DNA of 64,000 nucleotides from Poa pratensis (lineage: Eukaryota > Streptophyta > Magnoliopsida > Poales > Poaceae): contig CAMZMU010000063.1 in assembly GCA_947311845.1 (NCBI GenBank), positions 60,826,769 to 60,890,768 on the forward strand, in the 5' to 3' direction. This document shows positions 58,660 through 64,000 of the stretch, piece by piece (position 1 is the stretch's first letter; each line of letters starts with the position of its first letter). The notes under the pieces are model-generated. The model was not told where the DNA came from. It saw only the letters and a program-made list of their open reading frames with translations, and did not search any database. A program made the translations under genes and the position numbers.

Positions 58660-59796
58660 ACTTATCAACTGAAGTACTGAACAGATAAGGGAGAGCGACA
58701 GAGATAAAAATCCCCATTAGCTTCCATCCCCAATCCATGCGAAGCAGGCGAGACCCTCACGGCCGGCCGGCCGGCCGCATCACCGGCGACGTGCTCCGTC
58801 GACTTCCTCTGAAGAGGAACCACCGAGGAGGCTGTGGCTGGAAGCCATGCTGTTGGAGACACCATTTGCGAGTCCGAGCGTGGTCGGGCTCCTTGTGCTC
58901 GCGCGGTTGCCACGGCTGCTCGACGGCGGGCTGGCGAGCGGAACGCCGAGAGCCAAAAGGCGGCGGCGAACCCCCGCGCGAGCCGAAGATGGAGGAGTGG
59001 CAGGGGAGCCGCGGCCTATGGGAGACGGCACATATCCCAGCGGCACGGCATCGTCCTCGACGGCGGTGATGGCGACTGGAGTCGAGGCGGTGCGACGGAG
59101 TCTGCGGCTGCGGTGTTGGAGAAACTTCCCACACCCAAGCCGAAGGTGAATACGGTGGATCCCGTCGACGCCGATACGTAGGCGAGCGCGTCGCTGGCAG
59201 CGACCTCGACGACCACGGGGCTCGGAGATGGCAGCGGCGCAGCCTCGTGCTCGTCGTCGTCAAGGATGATGACGTCGTTCCCCGGAGGCGGAACTGCTTC
59301 AACAGGGGCGACGGGGTCGTCGGGCAGCATCGGGGATGCCGGACCGGCGTACAGCCAGTCGGCCACCGCCGGCACCAGAGGCGCCGCCGGCACATGGGCC
59401 TGCACCGGCACCGGCGCAAAAGGCTGCGTGACCGGCCCTAGGGCCTGCGCTGGCAGGCGCGCGGCGCCGTTCTGGTGGTGGCGACGAGGGACGCGGTATC
59501 CTCCTTCACCGTGGCGGCGACCACGGTAGCCTCGTTCACCATAGCGACGTCCGTCGAAACGACGACGAGCGCTTGCGCGGTTGAGGCGGCGGCGAAAAAC
59601 GCCTACTCCACGACGGCGGCGAGCGACGAATCAACTGCGCCGATCATCGTCGCGAGGGAGTCGAAGGAAAATCGAGAGAAAAGCCCCAGGCATTGTTGTT
59701 CTCACCTTTCGCCTGTAGAACTTCCTGTCGGTCTTGTTTTGTTCCGGCGAGTCGCTGGTTGGTTCTTGCTCTATGGAGAGCAACGTGCTGATAACG
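58660..59796 (-). other. GC-rich leader/gag-side region of the copia element
   Basis: After the 5' LTR (minus strand) the sequence reads CGTTATCAGCACGTTGCTC, a typical primer-site neighbourhood for this copia type, then GC-rich DNA with a 131-codon frame (59411-59016) rich in alanine, proline and valine. I cannot identify a gag domain with certainty. Its base composition differs sharply from the AT-rich pol remnant. Confidence 0.45.
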
Positions 59797-59996
59797 TGTT
59801 ACGAATAGAATGAAACTTGTGTTCTCATTGATCAGGGCAAAGCCCTATTTATACAAGGTTGGGAACGGTTACAAAAGAGGTGGCAGTTGCCATTACAAGA
59901 GAGAGCAGTTGTTTGTACACAAGAAAAACGTGAGAAAACTATATGTCGGTTGCCTTCAAGTCGGTTCTTTAGGGTGTGCCGTTTTGATTCTCAACA
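59797..59996 (-). repeat. 5' LTR (right) of the minus-strand copia element
   Basis: 200 bp, nearly identical to 53294-53497. Confidence 0.92.
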
Positions 59997-60365
59997 GGGT
60001 AACCGAGAGCCAGCAGGAGCATGTTGAGCCCTGTCAAATCCATGTGAGCGATCCGAGTGAGACGCGTGAACTTAGATCACGGATCCGCCTTAGCTTTCTT
60101 TCTACACCGCATCGAAACCACCACTCGCACCAATCACGTCAATCATGGCAAACCAGACGCTAACCATTTTCGTTTGTTCCGCCTCTAATGCCGTTTTAGG
60201 ATATATGCACATCACACAGGCCATCAGCGCCTCATTTCTGCCATGTCGGCCTATCCTTTTTGTACAAGTTTTAAGGGCAATTTCTTGCTTCCAAGAAATG
60301 CGAAGCTCCCAGATCTTACTCTCTGCCTCCCCTGCTTCATTCGGCAGAACATGAAGAAGCCCGGG
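59997..60365 (-). other. 3' flank of the PNSL3-like gene
   Basis: Sequence between the copia element and the PNSL3-like stop codon. It probably includes the 3' untranslated region. No other feature is seen. Confidence 0.4.
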
Positions 60366-61666
60366 CTAATGGGACGGCACGAGGGCGGCGACCACCTCCC
60401 GGAGAACGTGAGTTGTGTCGCTGTAGCACACCTGCATCAGTGGCACGCTTCTGTCCTTCACCGCATTGTCCAGCTGCCATTTCTTAATTCAGTTAGCATC
60501 AAACATGATCTGCTAGTTTCAAAAAATCGTTGGCAGATAGAATTTTTTAAATGTTACTTAAAGAACACCAAACAGTGGTTTGGCAAAGTTGACCAAAGAC
60601 TATTCTGAATTAAAAATGCATCGCAAACAGCAAAAGAGAACCAAGTGCACTTGAGCTACTTTTATTGTTGGTGAACAAGCACTTCGACTCTATATGCTAA
60701 AGCCCAGTCATGAACCATAACAACTTCCGGTAAAAGAAAATAAAGAAAGGTGAAAATGACTTGATTAAGGGGGAACGAGTATTTGTATGTATACAGCATC
60801 AATAATATCAGAATATTGGTACTATTGAGGTGAACTAAACCACTTACTCTATTACTACCTTCAGAAAATGTTGAGCTGGCATAGCAAACAAAACTTTAGT
60901 ACTAATATGTTTCTTTACTTGAGATATTGAGACATTTACAGAATTCGGTAATCAAGGGCATTCATGAACTCTGATAGATTGCGTATGTAATATTAATCAT
61001 ATGAATTTGAAATAAAATAAGGCATGCTTTGAGCAAAAAGGTTGCTAGCAAGGGGAAGAAAGCAATCATCACCTCGTCCATGAAGTAGAAGAACTTGTTG
61101 GCTAGGTCGGTGAGCGTCTTCTTGCGCTCATCACGCTCGCAGGAGGAGATCACACGGCTGAGGTCAATATACAAGAAGGTGGCCTTCAGCCGGAGATCCC
61201 TCTCAACGAGGTCCCATGACTCTTCATCATCGATCATCAAATCATCCTCCATCGAGAAGAGTTCAACAGCGCAGTTCTTGATCCGGCAAACACATCCCCT
61301 CAGTTCAACCCCATAATCCATCTCTTTGTATTGCTTCCTCTTATCCCGATTTCTGTATGGAAAAGAACAAAACCTATCAATTTACAGAGTGGTACCTATC
61401 AATTTATAGAGGGTACAGTGTTGAGGAATGAGGAGAGGACACATAAAGGAGAGAGGTGAGAGAAAATTGATTCTTGGACATTAAGGAAGCAACAGGTGTC
61501 ACCGAGTGCATGAGAAAACAAAGCCCAGATTGGTCAATAAGAAGATAGAAGATGGTCAGGGGTGACGCGCAAGAAACGCTGAAAAGGGGAGGACACGTTC
61601 AGCTAATGGGTGCCTTGCAGCCTTACAGGGTTGGAGAGCAAGAAAAGTGGCAGCAGAGGAAGCCAT
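60366..61666 (-). pseudogene. PNSL3: PsbQ-family lumenal NDH subunit (PNSL3-like), 5' part incomplete
   Basis: The last two exons are clear on the minus strand: about 61359-61073 (acceptor CATACAG) and 60473-60366 (stop TAG), joined in frame at GAG|CTG. They encode a PsbQ fold: 'RGCVCRIKNCAVELFSMEDD', 'SWDLVERDLRLKATFLYIDL', 'RKKTLTDLANKFFYFMDELD', 'HVLREVVAALVPSH'. A possible transit-peptide start lies at 61666 ('MASSAATFLALQPCKAARHP'), but that frame stops at 61556 and I see no exon with the twin-arginine lumen signal between it and 61359. PNSL3 relatives are lumenal subunits of the chloroplast NDH complex needed for cyclic electron flow. The branch assignment is from family memory. It may be a gene with a missed exon or a 5'-damaged copy. 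Confidence 0.7.
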
Positions 61667-63661
61667 AGCAAATTTCTGATATGAAAGATTTATCAGGTAG
61701 TCATATACTAGACTCTTGCAACCACAAGTCTTTTCAGGTATAATAATAATTCAATAGGACAGGCCTTTGCCTCTTTTCATTTTTAACAATAAGATTATTT
61801 ACTTGCTTGCAGGGAAACAATGAGAATTCAGTGGCAGGCAGCAGCATAGATCAAAATCATAGGAGTCAACTAAGAGATTATCTTTGAACACCCATAAATT
61901 ATACAGCAAATAACTGAGAAGAATAAGAGTTTATTCCTGAACACCCATAGATTAATATCAGGGCCTTCATTATTATGAGAATTCACATTCGAATATGTGA
62001 AGAATATACTAGTATGTTTTGTTGGCTCTTTTGATTAAAGAAAGGTGTGCTTTCTCGTGTGTTCCTTAAAAAAAATAAAGAATGTCCAAATAAATGAGGC
62101 ATGTTTCAACAGTTCTGCTCTTCAGCTAAAGTTCAGTATATCCTTAAACACAATTCTCTATAAAATGATATCCTCATAAAGTTAAATCTCAGTATATGAA
62201 CCTTCGATGAAAAGCTATCCCGGAACAGCCAAATGGTAGTTCACGCATATTCATCTTATGTGCATCTTGGCTTCTTGGGATGCAGAAGCCGGAGGGTTTT
62301 GTTACATATTCATATAATTTATATTGCTATTACAAGAGTATGACAGGTGAAAGCTATCGACGATCTGTTCCTAGAAGTAGTTAAAGAGAGCCGCCAAACA
62401 CTGCCTAGCTATAGTTTGTATTCACTTTGACCTCAAAATTGGCTTATAACAATCTGTAAACAATCAATTCAAGCTGGCTTCCTTTTCTCTCCTATCCACT
62501 CCGCCCCATACCTTTCAAGAACGTATGAACTGATGGTCAAGAAAATTCTGAACTGCTCGCAAAAATAAACAATTCCGATTTACATTTGAGAAGCTGAGTT
62601 GTGGGTCCTACATATTCTTCAGTCGTTGTTCAAGTCTTGGAATACTAAGAAGATGGGGACAGACAAAGATAGCAACTGATTGCAATAACTTCCGAAACCG
62701 AAAGCTGAGGGCCCAAATGTGGTTTCTCATCTCTCTTTTTCCCCTTTGCCTCCATACATGGGTAAACACCTAAAATTCCACTGCTTAATATCGATACCGA
62801 AAGAGATAGAGCTTTCTCCTAATTGGGAGTTTCGACATATTTAACATAACCCTATAATGAATTTACAAGCAGATGGCTGTACAAGGTTCAGAAGGGGGCT
62901 GCGGAAAAGTAGTGCCACGGGAAAGAAACGGACAAGAAACAGCAAAGGACAATCATTTCCCATGCTACGCTGATCAAAGCCGAGAATGTGGAGGAGGTAC
63001 GGCCCGAATCAGCCGCTCTTGAATCCCAGAATCAGGAGACGAGAAGAGAGGAAGGGGGCAGTAAAGAACAGAGCAATCTCAGATTCCCCCCTACATTATC
63101 GACCCACAGTCCACCCCAAATCCGATCCGATGTGTTAATCCTCGGAAATTTCTAGACTCCGCCACTGAATCGCGGGGTGATACTTTGCGAACATGTTCGA
63201 CTTAATCAGAAGAGGCAACCAAGGGATTCTAATCGAGGAGGAGACGAGAAGAGGAGACCTCGCTCTTCCTTGTTCTTCTCAGAGATTCCCATTCCCCGAC
63301 CCCGGTACCAAGAAATACGGCCAAAGCCCTTTTTCTGTATATTTAAGACTCGATTGATGCGATCGAAGCTAAGATTCACCCGAGGAAACAGTGCTGATGT
63401 TCCATATTCCGCTTGAACCATGGTAAAATTACGCCATAACGATGATTCTATTGGCAGCTTAGCCACTGCATAATGATTGATCATTGCTCCAGTGAGCGAA
63501 CCGAGATGAAAGCAACAGACGAACATGGCTGGTGTTTGTACCTTGCCTTTTGCCGGTTTACCCGGCGCCGCGTGACTACTCTCCCCTGCTGCAGAGCGAG
63601 AGAGATGGACAGATGGTGGCGTAGTACTGAACTGGCCCCGCCTCTACGGTTTGGTTCTACC
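61667..63661 (+). other. Intergenic sequence
   Basis: Mostly AT-rich. GC-richer DNA at 62950-63420 has short frames (63177-63416 plus strand, 63526-63206 minus strand) without recognised domains; it could be a leader or TE end. No gene is called. Confidence 0.4.
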
Positions 63662-64000
63662 CAGGGGCGGAGCTGGAGCTCAAATGACCCTGATGCACCA
63701 CTTTATTATGACGTAATTTTTAAAAGTAAAATGTATTGTAATTTTTTTTACTGTGTAGAGTATGGTCTATAGCTCCTAAAATAGATAATATGGCAGAATA
63801 AAAGACAAACACAAGAATTTATAAGAACACGTGGTAAAAACATGAAAACTTACTATATTGATGAAATAAAGGACAACGTTACTTGTAAAAGATGTCTAGC
63901 ATTTTTAAATTCCAGAATACATCATCAAACACTGAAACACCTAGATTCAATAACCTGCGAGATAAAAGGTAGACTTAATTTCCAAGTGAAACATAGTAGA
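63662..64000 (+). mobile_element. Probable hAT-type element end, cut by the window
   Basis: CAGGGGCGGAGCTGGAGC at 63662 resembles the terminal inverted repeat of many plant hAT elements. The other end would be beyond the window. Confidence 0.45.

Larger units (their letters stand above)
53294..59996 (-). mobile_element. Copia LTR retrotransposon, recent, coding-defective
   Basis: 6,703 bp. LTRs at 53294-53497 and 59797-59996 start TGTTACGAATAG and end TTCTCAACA. They differ by two substitutions and a 4-bp GA-repeat change in about 200 bp, implying recent insertion. The minus-strand polypurine tract CAAGGGGGAG lies beside the left LTR (53498-53507), so the element reads right to left. Flanks share GGGT (53290-53293 and 59997-60000), a short target duplication. 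Inside, gag-pre-integrase and integrase remnants are readable but interrupted, so the element was probably moved by a relative. Confidence 0.9.

Noticed and set aside
58737..59813. Frames of 100-220 codons on both strands near the right LTR
   Set aside because: They lie inside the copia element in GC-rich DNA; only a gag-side role is plausible and no domain can be shown.
63177..63526. Short opposing frames near the right end
   Set aside because: Overlapping, short, without motifs or splice context.

Overview
The window reads as nuclear DNA of a grass of the wheat/barley tribe (Triticeae). The reasons are plant-type GT-AG genes with close plant homologues, an Au-type SINE, Stowaway MITEs with TA target sites, grass-type Helitron ends, LINE remnants and copia LTR elements. 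No bacterial or viral gene organisation is visible. The species is not decided here.

Layout. 1-3222: a LINE remnant split by an internally deleted copia element (915-2878, 5-bp target duplication GTATG). 3223-5055: a GC-rich poly(A)-tailed retroposon with a 206-bp tandem repeat; its tail lies directly upstream of the UPF2 leader. 5056-17600: UPF2, a nonsense-mediated-decay factor, with 16 coding exons resolved to the base; its introns hold a Stowaway, an Au SINE, a small hAT-like MITE and a foldback element. 17601-30240: accessory DNA with nested Stowaways, two non-autonomous Helitrons (18912-22359 and 26855-30240), a perfect 69-bp palindrome, a retroposon with a 16-bp target duplication, and a large segmental duplication. 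30241-36560: LINE remnants, two LINE-derived inserts placed one after the other in the same site, a tRNA-derived SINE and another GC-rich retroposon. 37500-40190: a segment present three times upstream of a SANT-like (DUF3755-type) gene (to 45476) that carries a one-base frameshift. 45807-46859 and 48494-49546: two Mutator-like elements with 9-bp target duplications, the first carrying a gene-like exon. 47437-48091 and 60366-61666: two minus-strand PsbQ-family genes (PQL3-like and PNSL3-like) on either side of a recent but coding-dead copia element (53294-59996).

The host genes do not form a pathway together, except that the two PsbQ-family proteins both belong to the thylakoid lumen and the chloroplast NDH/PsbQ-like group. 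UPF2 looks essentially intact. The SANT-like gene is disrupted in its first coding exon, and the PNSL3-like gene lacks a recognisable lumen-targeting part. I found no clearly new biological system. The observations most worth following are the perfect palindrome inside a Helitron, the GC-rich retroposon group, the Pack-MULE with its captured exon, and the MITE whose unoccupied site is preserved in a neighbouring duplicate. All identifications rest on reading the sequence and on remembered family features; no database search was run.
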